Assembly: GCA_029862205.1 (NCBI GenBank)
Contig: JAOTXT010000012.1
Location: forward strand, 1 to 64,000
Source: Paracoccaceae bacterium
GTDB lineage: Bacteria > Pseudomonadota > Alphaproteobacteria > Rhodobacterales > Rhodobacteraceae
Direction of reading: 5' to 3'
DNA length: 64,000 nucleotides
Made by a program: the position numbers and the translations under genes. Below the pieces are notes generated by a model. The model ran no database searches. It saw nothing but the letters and a program-made list of their open reading frames with translations, and had not been told where the DNA came from. Below, piece by piece: positions 8,824 to 16,994 of this stretch. How positions within the stretch are numbered: position 1 is the stretch's first letter; each line of letters begins with the position of its first letter.

Positions 8824-10260
8824 TCACGCACCGCGCCGCCCCTCGGACGCCGCCAGCGGGAACACCTTGGCCGGATTGAACATCCAGTCCGGGTCGAACA
8901 CGTCCTTCACGTCCATCTGCTGGGCCAGATCCTCGGCCGCATATTGGTGCTCCATCAGGTCGCGCTTCTCGACGCCGACCCCGTGTTCGCCGCTCAGGCA
9001 CCCGCCCGCATCGACGCAGAGGCGCAGGATGTCGGCGCCCAGCGCCTCGGCCTTCTCCAGCTCGCCCGGCGCGTTGGCGTTGAAGATGATCAGCGGGTGC
9101 ATGTTTCCGTCGCCCGCGTGGAAGACGTTGGCAACCTGCAGGCCATACTTCTCGGCCAGATCCGCCGTGCCCTTGAGCACCCGGGGCAATTCGCTGACCG
9201 GGACCGTGCCGTCGAGGCAAATATAGTCGCCCAACTGCCCCATCGCGCCGAAGGCGGATTTACGGCCGAGCCAGATCGCCGCGGATTCCGCTTCCGACTT
9301 GGACTCGCGCAACACCATGGGTTCATGGCGGTTGGCGACTTCCTTGATCGTGGAAAGCTGCTCCTCGATCTCCGAGCCCGATCCCTCGACCTCGACGATC
9401 AGCAGCGCCTCGACGTCCAGCGGATAACCAGCATGGGCATGGTCCTCAGTCGCGTGGATACAGAGCTTGTCCATGAACTCGATCGCCACCGGGATCACGC
9501 CCGACTTGATGATGTCGGCGACGCAGGCCCCGGCGGTCTCGGAGCTGTCGAAGCCCATCAGCACGGGGCGCGCGCCCTCCGGGCTGGCGAGGATGCGCAA
9601 GGTTGCCTCGGTCACGATGCCAAGCTGGCCTTCCGAGCCACAGATGACACCCAGCAGGTCATAGCCCACCGGGTCCAGATGCGCCCCGCCGACCTCGACG
9701 ATTTCGCCTGCCGCGGTCACCAGCTTCACACCCATCAGATTGTTCGTGGTCACTCCGTATTTCAGGCAATGCGCCCCGCCGGAGTTCATGGCTATATTGC
9801 CGGAAATCGCGCAGGCGAGCTGGCTGGAGGGGTCCGGCGCATAGAAGAACCCCGCGCCCTCGACCGCGCCGGTGACCGAGAGGTTGGTCATGCCGGTCTC
9901 AACCCGGATGAAGCGGTTCGGGTAGTCGATCTCCAAGACCTGGTTCATCCGCGCGACGCCCAGGATCACGCTGTCGGCTGTGGGCAGCGAGCCACCGGCC
10001 AGCGACGTGCCGGCGCCGCGGGGCACGATCGGCACGCCCATGGCGGCGCAGATCTTCACCGCCTCAGCCACCTCCTCGGTGCTGCGCGGCAGGACGACGG
10101 CCAGCGGCGGGCAGCGATAGGCGGTCAGCGCGTCGCATTCATAGGCACGCAGTTCGGTCTCGGCATGGATCACGCCATCGGCGCCCAACGCCTCGGCCAA
10201 ACGGGCCACCAGGGTCGCCTTCTGGTCGAGGATCATCCGGCTCGGGAGGGGCATTTCCAT
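8824..10260 (-). CDS. glcD: Glycolate oxidase catalytic FAD subunit GlcD
   Basis: 478 residues of the FAD_binding_4 / FAD-oxidase_C family. The flavin motif VPRGAGTSLAGGSLP is near residue 80. ISGNIAMNSGGAHCLKYGVTTNNL and GSEGQLGIVTEATLRIL follow, and the C-terminal HAGDGNMHPLI, GEHGVGVEKRDLM and DVFDPDWMFNPAKVFP are typical. It oxidises glycolate (or D-lactate) to glyoxylate (or pyruvate). The frame can begin at a GTG at 10266, but the ATG at 10260 has AGAGG 5 bases upstream and is preferred. It is the first gene of the operon, and its upstream region holds a possible operator at 10274-10303. Confidence 0.95.
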   Translation of the reverse strand: MEMPLPSRMILDQKATLVARLAEALGADGVIHAETELRAYECDALTAYRCPPLAVVLPRSTEEVAEAVKICAAMGVPIVPRGAGTSLAGGSLPTADSVILGVARMNQVLEIDYPNRFIRVETGMTNLSVTGAVEGAGFFYAPDPSSQLACAISGNIAMNSGGAHCLKYGVTTNNLMGVKLVTAAGEIVEVGGAHLDPVGYDLLGVICGSEGQLGIVTEATLRILASPEGARPVLMGFDSSETAGACVADIIKSGVIPVAIEFMDKLCIHATEDHAHAGYPLDVEALLIVEVEGSGSEIEEQLSTIKEVANRHEPMVLRESKSEAESAAIWLGRKSAFGAMGQLGDYICLDGTVPVSELPRVLKGTADLAEKYGLQVANVFHAGDGNMHPLIIFNANAPGELEKAEALGADILRLCVDAGGCLSGEHGVGVEKRDLMEHQYAAEDLAQQMDVKDVFDPDWMFNPAKVFPLAASEGRRGA

Positions 10261-10273
10261 GGCCACCTCTAAA

Positions 10274-10303
10274 ATTGGTTAAGTTTTCTTACCGCATACC
10301 AAT
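10274..10303. promoter_or_regulatory. Inverted repeat ATTGGT-N18-ACCAAT upstream of glcD
   Basis: ATTGGT at 10274-10279 and ACCAAT at 10298-10303 form a spaced dyad, with a second, inner dyad GGTTAAG/CTTACC. TTGGT/ACCAA half-sites are typical of GntR/FadR-family regulators such as GlcC and PdhR. The spacing is wider than their usual single sites, so this is tentative. Confidence 0.3.
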
Positions 10304-10318
10304 ATTTCTCAGCTGAGG

Positions 10319-10421
10319 CCACCAGAAACCACCGGAAACCACCCGGTCGCGGCAATCTGTCCGCGCAGGGTAAAGGATACGGCCGCGAAATTGAACGCCG
10401 TCTTGATTGAACGCCGTCTTG
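10319..10421. repeat. Two short tandem repeats upstream of the glc operon
   Basis: At 10319-10346 there are three imperfect 10-bp units (CCACCAGAAA, CCACCGGAAA, CCACCCGGTC). At 10390-10421 there are two exact 16-bp copies of ATTGAACGCCGTCTTG head to tail. Both lie in the 220-bp gap between the dioxygenase stop and glcD. The gap holds no gene. Confidence 0.85.
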
Positions 10422-10489
10422 GATGAGAGCGGCCCAGCGCCGGCTGGTCGAACGAGAAACCGTATCGCGCCTGCCGGTCAACCCGCCCG

Positions 10490-11143
10490 TCAAACGGGCG
10501 CCAGGACCACGTTGAAGCGGTAGAGGGTATCGGTATCCGGATCACTGGTGAAGCTCTCAGCCGCCGCGACAAGGCGCGCGCGGTCGTTCTCGGCGACCTG
10601 GTTCAGCAGCCGATCAGCCCCATTCAGCGGCTCGTCAGGGAAATACATCTGGGTCGTGATCTCCGCATAGCCCCGGCGCGAGACTTTGAAATGAATATGC
10701 GGCGGCCGGGTCCAGGTGCCGTCCACCGCATAGGCGCCGGGCAAGACCGTGCGGAACCGGTAGCCCCCGTCGGCGTCGGACTTCAACACCGCCCAGCCCT
10801 GGAAATTCGGGTCGAGCGGCGCCGGGCTCTGGTCCTTCTCATGGGCATAGCGGCCATGGGCATTGGCCTGCCAGACATCGACCACAGCGTCCGCGATTGG
10901 GCTGCCGTCGGGCGCGGTCACCCGGCCGCCCACATAGATGATCCGCCCTTTCGCCACCCCTGCGCGGCCTCCGAACTTGGTCAGGTCCGCGTCCAGATCA
11001 TCCTGTGGTGTCACCGGATAAAAGGGGCCCTCCGATTGGGGCGGCGTGATGGCCGCCGAGGCCCGGCCCGCCGCGCCAACGGCGGCGGTCGAGGCGATCC
11101 CCCCATGGATCAGGGAACGGCGCGTGATGCGGGACTGGGTCAT
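10490..11143 (-). CDS. Tat-exported intradiol ring-cleavage dioxygenase
   Basis: 217 residues. The N-terminus has a twin-arginine signal (ITRRSLIHGG, then an Ala-rich h-region ending AASA-like near residue 31), so a folded metalloenzyme is exported. The mature part matches the protocatechuate 3,4-dioxygenase family. The non-heme Fe(III) ligands can be placed as Tyr99, Tyr138, His149 and His151 (PPHIHF). It lacks a partner subunit gene, unlike PcaGH, and no aromatic catabolism genes are nearby. This fits the exported intradiol dioxygenase-like proteins whose substrates are poorly known. A hairpin CGCCCGT/ACGGGCG straddles its stop codon (10484-10500), without a T-run. Confidence 0.88.
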   Translation of the reverse strand: MTQSRITRRSLIHGGIASTAAVGAAGRASAAITPPQSEGPFYPVTPQDDLDADLTKFGGRAGVAKGRIIYVGGRVTAPDGSPIADAVVDVWQANAHGRYAHEKDQSPAPLDPNFQGWAVLKSDADGGYRFRTVLPGAYAVDGTWTRPPHIHFKVSRRGYAEITTQMYFPDEPLNGADRLLNQVAENDRARLVAAAESFTSDPDTDTLYRFNVVLAPV

Positions 11144-11231
11144 GGTCGATCTCTCCCTTTCGAACGGTAAGGATCATATTGCCACAGACCGAAGGATCAC
11201 TGAATAAATTCCCCGCGACGGGATTAATCGG

Positions 11232-13520
11232 TCAGACCGGCAGCCCCGCCTCCTTCGCCCAGGCGTTAAGCCCCGACCGCGCCGAGGTCGCACCGGCCGC
11301 GTCCGCCCGCTCCATCGCCGCGCGGACATCGCCTAGATCGGCCCCCAGCAGCGCCCGCTTTACCGGCCCAATCGCTGCGGGGCGCATCGAGAGCTCGCGG
11401 AATCCGATCGCGGCCAGCACCAGCGCATCGAGCGGTTTGCCCGCCGCCTCGCCGCAGAACGACAGCGGCGTGCCGGCCTCGCCGCAGCGTTCGACGACAT
11501 GGCGCAGGAACCGCAGAAACGAGAAATTCATCAAATCATAACGCCGCCGCACCCGCTCGTTCTCGCGGTCAGCGGCAAAGAAGAACTGCATCAGATCATT
11601 CCCGCCGACCGAGACGAAATCGGCTTCCTCGAACAGCGGGTCCGAGGCATAGGCCAGCGACGGGGTCTCGAGCATCACACCGATCTTCAGCTCGGCCGGA
11701 CGCGGATGCCCCAACGCGGCCAGCCGGGCGACCTCGCCCTCGACCAGGCCACGGGCCTCGCGGAACTCGTCGGCCTCGGCAATCATCGGGAACATCAGGT
11801 CAAAGGCGCGTCCTTTCGCCCCCCGGATCAACGATTGGACCTGCATCCGAAAGAGCTTCGGCCGGTCGAGCCCGACCCGGATCGCCCGCCAGCCAAGCGC
11901 CGGGTTCGGCTCTGCCTCGCGCCTCAGATACGGCAGCACCTTGTCCGAGCCTATATCGAGCGTGCGGAAGACAACCTCGCGCCCGCCGGCCGCGTCCAGA
12001 ACCCGCGAATAGACGGCTGCCTGGGCCTCGCGCCCCGGCAGGTTGCGCCTGATCAGGAATTGCAGCTCGGTGCGGAACAGCCCCACCCCCTCGGCGCCGC
12101 TGGCGTCGATCGAGGGCAGGTCGGCCAGCACGCCCGCGTTCATCTTGAGGGCGATGGCGACACCGTCCTTGGTGGTCGCAGGCTTTTCTCGCAGGGTCCG
12201 GTAGACCTCCTGCGCCTGTTCGGCCAGCGCCACCTTCTCGCGGAAGGCATCCAGGATCCCGCCCTCGGGGCGCAAATCGACCCGGCCGATATCGCCGTCG
12301 ACAACGATCCGGTCGCCGCTATTGGCATCGCGGGTGATGCGCTCGGCCTGCACCACGGTCGGCAGTGCCAGCGCGCGGGCGACGATCGCGGCATGGCTGG
12401 TCTGGGCGCCTTCCTCCAGCACCACCGCCGAGATCTTGCCCGCATGGTCCATCAGCTCGCCCGGGCCGATATTGCGCGCCACCAGCACCGCGTTCCGCGG
12501 CAGGTCGGCGGCGTTCGAGCTCCCCAAAAGATGGCGCAGTAAACGGTTCGCGAGATCGTCCAGGTCGTGCAGCCGCTCACGCAGGTAGGGGTCGGCGACC
12601 CGCTCCATCCGCAGCCGCGCATCCGACTGCACCTTCTCCACCGCGACCTCGGCGGCGAGCCCTGAATCGATCGCCTCGTCGAGCCGCCGCCGCCACCCCT
12701 TGTCATAGGCGAACATGCGGTAGGCCTCGAAGATTTCCCGGTGCTCTCCCGCGCTGCCGAGGCCATTGCCCTCGACCAGCCGGTCGACATCGCCCTTCAG
12801 GGCCTCCATCGCCTCGGCCAGACGACGGCGTTCCGAGGCCACGTCGTCGGCGATCGGGTCGAAGACCACCAGGCGCGGCTCGTGCAAATGCACCACGCCC
12901 TCGGCCACCCCGTCACAGGCCGACGTGCCGTGAAAGACCACTGGTCCGACCCGGCGCCCCGGCCCAGCCGCCAGCCCGTCCGAGCCCAAGAACGCGCCCG
13001 CCTCGGTCATCTCCGAGATCACCATGGCGACGATTTCCAGCGCCTCGACCTCGTCCTCGGTATAGTGGCGCCGGGTCCGGTTCTGGACGACCAGAACCCC
13101 CATCACCTCGCCCAGCCGCTGGATCGGCACGCCGACGAAGGAATGATAGATCTCCTCGCCGGTCTCGGGCAGATACCGGAAACCGGGGGTCGAAGGTGCG
13201 TCTTCGGTGACCAACGGCTCCGCCCGCTCGGCGATCCGGCCGACCAGGCCCTGGCCGACCCGCAGGCGCGCCGAATGCACGGACTCGGGACGCAGCCCCT
13301 CGGTGGCGCAAAGCTCGAGCGTGCGTTCGTCGCGCTTCAGATAAATCGAGCAGACCTCGGCCACCATGTTGTTGGCGACTAGGCGGACCACCTGGTCCAT
13401 GCGCTGCTGTCCGCCATTGGCGCCCCCGCCAGCTCCATCGCCCGCCCCATCGTCGGCCCCGGCCATGACGGCCCGAAGCGCGCGCAACAAGGCTCGCGAT
13501 CCACCCTTGTCGGGGGGCAT
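11232..13520 (-). CDS. ptsP: Nitrogen-type PTS enzyme I (phosphoenolpyruvate-protein phosphotransferase with GAF domain)
   Basis: 762 residues. A GAF domain (about 40-175) precedes the EI N-terminal domain, a phosphohistidine swivelling domain with catalytic His376 in GAQTSHAAIVARA, and a C-terminal PEP-binding TIM barrel with GVGLFRTELQFLI and PLSFCGEAAGKP. Enzyme I-Ntr takes phosphate from PEP and passes it to NPr and EIIA-Ntr, a regulatory chain that senses nitrogen status through glutamine binding to the GAF domain. The start MPPDKGGSRALLRALRAVMA fits the family N-terminus. It lies 71 bp after lysC on the same strand, a gene order common in Rhodobacterales. Confidence 0.95.
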   Translation of the reverse strand: MPPDKGGSRALLRALRAVMAGADDGAGDGAGGGANGGQQRMDQVVRLVANNMVAEVCSIYLKRDERTLELCATEGLRPESVHSARLRVGQGLVGRIAERAEPLVTEDAPSTPGFRYLPETGEEIYHSFVGVPIQRLGEVMGVLVVQNRTRRHYTEDEVEALEIVAMVISEMTEAGAFLGSDGLAAGPGRRVGPVVFHGTSACDGVAEGVVHLHEPRLVVFDPIADDVASERRRLAEAMEALKGDVDRLVEGNGLGSAGEHREIFEAYRMFAYDKGWRRRLDEAIDSGLAAEVAVEKVQSDARLRMERVADPYLRERLHDLDDLANRLLRHLLGSSNAADLPRNAVLVARNIGPGELMDHAGKISAVVLEEGAQTSHAAIVARALALPTVVQAERITRDANSGDRIVVDGDIGRVDLRPEGGILDAFREKVALAEQAQEVYRTLREKPATTKDGVAIALKMNAGVLADLPSIDASGAEGVGLFRTELQFLIRRNLPGREAQAAVYSRVLDAAGGREVVFRTLDIGSDKVLPYLRREAEPNPALGWRAIRVGLDRPKLFRMQVQSLIRGAKGRAFDLMFPMIAEADEFREARGLVEGEVARLAALGHPRPAELKIGVMLETPSLAYASDPLFEEADFVSVGGNDLMQFFFAADRENERVRRRYDLMNFSFLRFLRHVVERCGEAGTPLSFCGEAAGKPLDALVLAAIGFRELSMRPAAIGPVKRALLGADLGDVRAAMERADAAGATSARSGLNAWAKEAGLPV

Positions 13521-13591
13521 GCCTGCCCTCCTCTTTCCAGAAACCGGGCCCCTCGAACGCCGGGCCGAACACCTTAAATGCTAGCCCTCGT

Positions 13592-14833
13592 TCAGGCCGT
13601 CGTCAGCCCGAACGCCTTGTGCAGCGCCTGCACGGCCAGTTCCATGTATTTCCGGTCGATCAGCACGCTTACCTTGATCTCGGAGGTGGTGATGACCTTT
13701 ATGTTGATCCCCTCGGCGGCAAGCGCCGCGAACATCTTCTGCGCCACGCCAGAGTGGCTGCGCATCCCGATACCGACGACCGTGACCTTTGCGACCTCGT
13801 CATCGACCACCAACTCGCCGTGGCGCAGGTCGGTCTGTGCCCCTTCCAAGGCGGCGCGGGCATTGGCCACCTCGTCGGTGGGGCACGAAAAGGTCATGTC
13901 GGTCATCCCGTCGGCACTGATATTCTGGACGATCATGTCGACATTGACGCCGGCATCCGCCAGCGGTCCGAATATCGCGGCGGCCACGCCCGGCCGGTCC
14001 GGCACATTCAGAAGCGTGACCTTGGCCTCGTCGCGCTGATAGGCGACGCCGCTGACAACGTTCTGTTCCACGATCTCCTCCTCGTCACAGACCAGGGTTC
14101 CGGGCAGGTCCTCGAAGCTCGACAGCACCTGAAGGCGCACCTTGTAGCGCATGGCAAGCTCGACCGAGCGGGTCTGCAGGACCTTGGCGCCCATCGAGGC
14201 GAGCTCGAGCATCTCCTCATAGGCGATGCGTTCCAGCTTGCGGGCGCGCCGCTCGATGCGGGGGTCGGTGGTATAGACCCCATCCACATCCGTATAGATA
14301 TCACAGCGTTCGGCCTCTAGCGCGGCGGCGAGCGCCACGGCCGAGGTGTCCGACCCACCGCGGCCCAGCGTCGAGACACGCCCGTCCGGGCCGATGCCCT
14401 GAAAGCCCGAGACGACCGCGTGCAGGCCTTCGTCGAACTTCCGGGCCATGGCCTCCGTTTCGATCTCCTCGATTCGGGCGGCTCCGTGGGCGCCGGTGGT
14501 GCGGATCGGGATCTGCCAGCCCTGCCAGGACCGCGCGGGCACCTCCATCTCCTGCAGCACCAGCGCCATGAGGCCGGACGTCACCTGCTCGCCCGAGGCG
14601 ACCACCGCGTCATATTCCCGTGCATCGTAGAGCCCGTAGCCGTTCGAGCCCGGAGGGGCGGCGGCCTCGCGCACATGTTCGACCAGTTGGTTGGTCTGCC
14701 CCGCCATGGCCGAGACGACGACCGCCACGTCATAACCGCGTTCCACCTCGCGCCTAACCTTCCCGGCCGCCGCGCGGATACGCCCCAGATCGGCGACCGA
14801 GGTCCCACCGAACTTCATCACGAGACGGGGCAT
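13592..14833 (-). CDS. lysC: Aspartate kinase
   Basis: 413 residues. The kinase domain begins MPRLVMKFGGTSVADLGRI and contains GFQGIGPDGRVSTLGRGGSDTSAVALAAAL. Two ACT domains (about 260-410) bind the feedback effectors, probably lysine and threonine. It makes beta-aspartyl phosphate, the first step to Lys, Thr, Met and diaminopimelate. The length is that of the single-function, ACT-regulated class. It is followed by ptsP on the same strand. The 5' side faces the REP-rich gap before RAYT A. Confidence 0.96.
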   Translation of the reverse strand: MPRLVMKFGGTSVADLGRIRAAAGKVRREVERGYDVAVVVSAMAGQTNQLVEHVREAAAPPGSNGYGLYDAREYDAVVASGEQVTSGLMALVLQEMEVPARSWQGWQIPIRTTGAHGAARIEEIETEAMARKFDEGLHAVVSGFQGIGPDGRVSTLGRGGSDTSAVALAAALEAERCDIYTDVDGVYTTDPRIERRARKLERIAYEEMLELASMGAKVLQTRSVELAMRYKVRLQVLSSFEDLPGTLVCDEEEIVEQNVVSGVAYQRDEAKVTLLNVPDRPGVAAAIFGPLADAGVNVDMIVQNISADGMTDMTFSCPTDEVANARAALEGAQTDLRHGELVVDDEVAKVTVVGIGMRSHSGVAQKMFAALAAEGINIKVITTSEIKVSVLIDRKYMELAVQALHKAFGLTTA

Positions 14834-14977
14834 CCGGGGCTCCTGAGGCGGGCAAGGGTGACGTTACGTGAGGGGGGCGTCCCTAACGGCGGTTCCTATA
14901 TCGCCGGGCGGCAGGGGGCGCAAGGGAGGGGGATACCACGGACTGGCAGCGCCACCCGCGACACGGCGCCGCGACAT

Positions 14978-15058
14978 GTAGGGTGGGTGCTCTGCACCCA
15001 CCATTTCGGCAATGAATTCAATTGTTTGAATTCCGGTGGGTGCAGAGCACCCACCTAC
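14978..15058. repeat. REP pair (type A) upstream of RAYT A
   Basis: Two convergent REP hairpins with GTAG at their outer ends. The plus copy is 14978-15002 (GTAGGGTGGGTGC, tct, GCACCCACC) and the minus copy is 15035-15058, its near-exact inverse. Between them is a third small dyad, GAATTCAA-ttg-TTTGAATTC. The arrangement is a BIME-like cruciform. The remaining gap between lysC and RAYT A shows no gene. Confidence 0.92.
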
Positions 15059-15123
15059 AGCGCACCTTAGAGCTTCGCTGTGGTATTAACCGTTGGTCAA
15101 CTATGTGACCGTTCTATTCCGGG

Positions 15124-15708
15124 ATGCCCAACTATCGCCGCGCCCTGGTACCTGGCGCCACCTGGTTCTTCACGGTAGTGCTGGCCCGGCGTGGCTCAAA
15201 CCTACTCGTCACGTATATCGATGCGCTGCGGACCGCTATCCGCACGACCCGACGTGAACGCCCCTTCCGCATCGATGCAATGGTGGTGCTGCCCGATCAC
15301 CTTCACGCCATATGGACCCTGCCTCCAGTGGACTCCGATTTCCCGACGCGCTGGCGCTTGATCAAATCTCGATTCTCGCGCGCGATCCCCGCGCCCGGAA
15401 GGACCACTTGGAGCCGCACCCGGAAATCGGAGCGCGGTATCTGGCAGCGCCGCTATTGGGAGCATTTGATCCGCGACGAGGCGGACCTTCTGCAGCATGT
15501 TGATTATTGCCATTTCAATCCGGTCAAGCACGGTCTTGTCACCAATCCGGCGGAGTGGCCCTATTCGACCTTCCACCGTGATGTACGCCGCGGACTCTAT
15601 CCTTCCGAGTGGGGCGTTGAATTCGATTGTAGGGTGGGTGCTCCGCACCCACCATGCGACATCGATTTCGGCGAAATGGCGGGTTCAAAGAACCCATCCT
15701 ACAGCTAA
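15124..15708 (+). CDS. REP-associated tyrosine transposase (RAYT A, Y1/HUH family)
   Basis: 194 residues as read. The core (1-165) is a Y1 transposase of the TnpA_REP type. The HUH motif is in VVLPDHLHAIW, IWQRRYWEHLIRDE is the conserved middle block, and the nucleophilic Tyr should be in HVDYCHFNPVKHGLV. Such proteins nick single-stranded REP DNA at the 5' GTAG. REP pairs lie on both sides (14978-15058, 15629-15702). The last 25 or so codons run through the downstream REP pair, because the GTAG TAG is out of frame. The natural end may therefore be near residue 168, with an added tail. Overall similarity to RAYT B is obvious by eye. Confidence 0.92.
   Translation: MPNYRRALVPGATWFFTVVLARRGSNLLVTYIDALRTAIRTTRRERPFRIDAMVVLPDHLHAIWTLPPVDSDFPTRWRLIKSRFSRAIPAPGRTTWSRTRKSERGIWQRRYWEHLIRDEADLLQHVDYCHFNPVKHGLVTNPAEWPYSTFHRDVRRGLYPSEWGVEFDCRVGAPHPPCDIDFGEMAGSKNPSYS
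15629..15702. repeat. REP pair downstream of and inside the 3' end of RAYT A
   Basis: A plus-strand copy at 15629-15653 (GTAGGGTGGGTGC, tcc core, GCACCCACC) faces a minus-strand variant at 15681-15702 (GTAGGATGGGTTC read on the minus strand, with a GAACCC arm). Both have GTAG at the outer end. The RAYT A reading frame continues through the pair to 15708. Confidence 0.9.
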
Positions 15709-15744
15709 TTTCAAAATTAGTAGTATGGCTGCCCCGCCTCCGCC

Positions 15745-15835
15745 ATCGACCTCGAGAAATTCCTTTCATTCAGGTTAATGTTAACGTTTTTATCAATAAA
15801 AATCAGCGACTTAATCCAAATCTCACAGTGAGATC
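15745..15835 (+). repeat. AT-rich element, copy C, ending in TCTCAC-A-GTGAGA
   Basis: A strongly AT-rich stretch downstream of a REP pair. Its right half, from AATAAAAATCAG through TTAATC to the 13-bp palindrome at 15821-15833, aligns with the element at 55362-55470 (minus strand). The related element at 45801-45905 has the same palindrome. The left half is diverged. The palindrome ends 11 bp from the DUF1178 stop codon. Confidence 0.65.
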
Positions 15836-15843
15836 GTCACGCC

Positions 15844-16293
15844 TCACCCATCCCCCCGCCGCATCCACGGGATCGGCGCCACCGGGATGCCATCGTCCTT
15901 CAGCGCCTTGGCGTCGTCCTTGGTCGCCTCGCCCCAGATGCCGCGTTTGTCAGCCTCGCCGTCGTGGATCCGGCGGGCTTCCGCCGCGAAATCCTTGCCG
16001 ACATAGTCCGAGGTCTTCTCGACATGGGCGCGCAGCTCTTTCAGCATCGCCTCGGCAGGGCTCGCCGGCTTCGAAAGCGGCGCATCTTCGATAGACGCAT
16101 CGCCGATCGCGCTGCCGCCGGTATTCCCCTTCGCGCCCACCGAGGGCGCCATGATCGCCTTTTCGACCTCCGCCGAGCCGCAAACCCCACAGGTTACGTG
16201 CCCGGCCTCGCGTTGCGCGTCGAACGCTTCGGAGGACCGGAACCAGGCCTCGAATTCGTGGCCTTCATCGCATCTGAGGGAATAGCGGATCAT
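15844..16293 (-). CDS. DUF1178 family protein
   Basis: 149 residues. The N-terminus MIRYSLRCDEGHEFEAWFRSS with Cys8 and the later pair CGVCGSAEVEKAIMAPSV (about 35-38) form a small zinc-ribbon-like region. The end IWGEATKDDAKALKDDGIPVAPIPW is the DUF1178 signature. The family is widespread in alpha- and betaproteobacteria. Its function is unknown. It lies just downstream of gcrA on the same strand (26 bp gap), so both may share a transcript. Confidence 0.9.
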   Translation of the reverse strand: MIRYSLRCDEGHEFEAWFRSSEAFDAQREAGHVTCGVCGSAEVEKAIMAPSVGAKGNTGGSAIGDASIEDAPLSKPASPAEAMLKELRAHVEKTSDYVGKDFAAEARRIHDGEADKRGIWGEATKDDAKALKDDGIPVAPIPWMRRGDG

Positions 16294-16319
16294 GCGCGGC
16301 CCTTAGCCCCCCGCCCCGG

Positions 16320-16886
16320 TTACCGGCCTGCCCGGGCCCGGTCGCGCCGGGTCGACATGGGCTGGAAGGCCACCGCGACGTGATGCTCGCAATAGGGCTT
16401 GCCCGCCACCGAGGGCAAACCGCAGAAGTGGAAGCTCTCCTCGGTCGGGTCGCCAATCGGCCATTTGCAGGTCCGCTCGGTCAGCGAAAGCAGGTCCAAC
16501 TTCTTGGCCATTTTCTCGATCTCGGCCAAGGTCGCGCGGGCCGCCTGCTCCTCGGGTGTCGGCAGGCCGGGCGCGCGCGGCTGGCTGGCGTCGCGGATCA
16601 CCGGAGCGGTGCGCATCACCGGCGCGGGCTTCGGCTCCTCCGGCGCGGGTGCTGCTTCCTTGGGCTGGGCCGCGGCCTTGGACCGGCTGGCCTTGGCGGG
16701 CTTGGCGGGTTTCTCCTCGGCTGGCGCCGCGCCGCCCGAGCCCCGGTTCGAGAGGCCGAGCCGGTGCACCTTGCCGATCACCGCGTTCCGGGTCACGCCA
16801 CCCAGCGCCTTGGCGATCTGGCTGGCGCTCATGCCTTCGCCCCAGAGTTCCTTCAGCTTCTCGACACGCTCGTCGGTCCAGGACAT
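16320..16886 (-). CDS. gcrA: GcrA family cell-cycle regulator
   Basis: 188 residues. The N-terminal helix-turn-helix MSWTDERVEKLKELWGEGMSASQIAKALGGVTRNAVIGKVHRLGLSNR is the GcrA signature. The middle (55-120) is a low-complexity Ala/Pro/Lys linker, and the C-terminal block CKWPIGDPTEESFHFCG...GKPYCEHHVAVAF binds sigma70 domain 2 in Caulobacter. GcrA activates promoters with CcrM-methylated GANTC sites, so this gene marks an alphaproteobacterium. The start follows an AGGAGAGAGCGAG-like purine run. It is divergent from the ABC-2 permease gene. Confidence 0.95.
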   Translation of the reverse strand: MSWTDERVEKLKELWGEGMSASQIAKALGGVTRNAVIGKVHRLGLSNRGSGGAAPAEEKPAKPAKASRSKAAAQPKEAAPAPEEPKPAPVMRTAPVIRDASQPRAPGLPTPEEQAARATLAEIEKMAKKLDLLSLTERTCKWPIGDPTEESFHFCGLPSVAGKPYCEHHVAVAFQPMSTRRDRARAGR

Positions 16887-16994
16887 CTCGCTCTCTCCTG
16901 TGGGGAAATCTAGCTTCTATTGTAAGCACACGCACGGCGGTTACAAGAGAGCCGGGATGCGGCACGCGCGCCGCGTGACCGGAAGGTAACAGCC

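Noticed and set aside
8746-10272. Long open frame on the plus strand opposite glcD
   Set aside because: It is the codon shadow of glcD in GC-rich DNA, full of Arg, His, Gln and Gly without any family pattern. The same holds for long frames opposite glcF, lysC, ptsP, the MATE gene and the MotA/MotB pair.
10484-10500. Intrinsic terminator at the dioxygenase stop
   Set aside because: The hairpin CGCCCGT/ACGGGCG is perfect, but no T-run follows it on the minus strand.
14834-15860. Insertion sequence around RAYT A
   Set aside because: There are no terminal inverted repeats of IS type and no target duplication. Flanking REP pairs and the TnpA_REP signature fit a domesticated RAYT.
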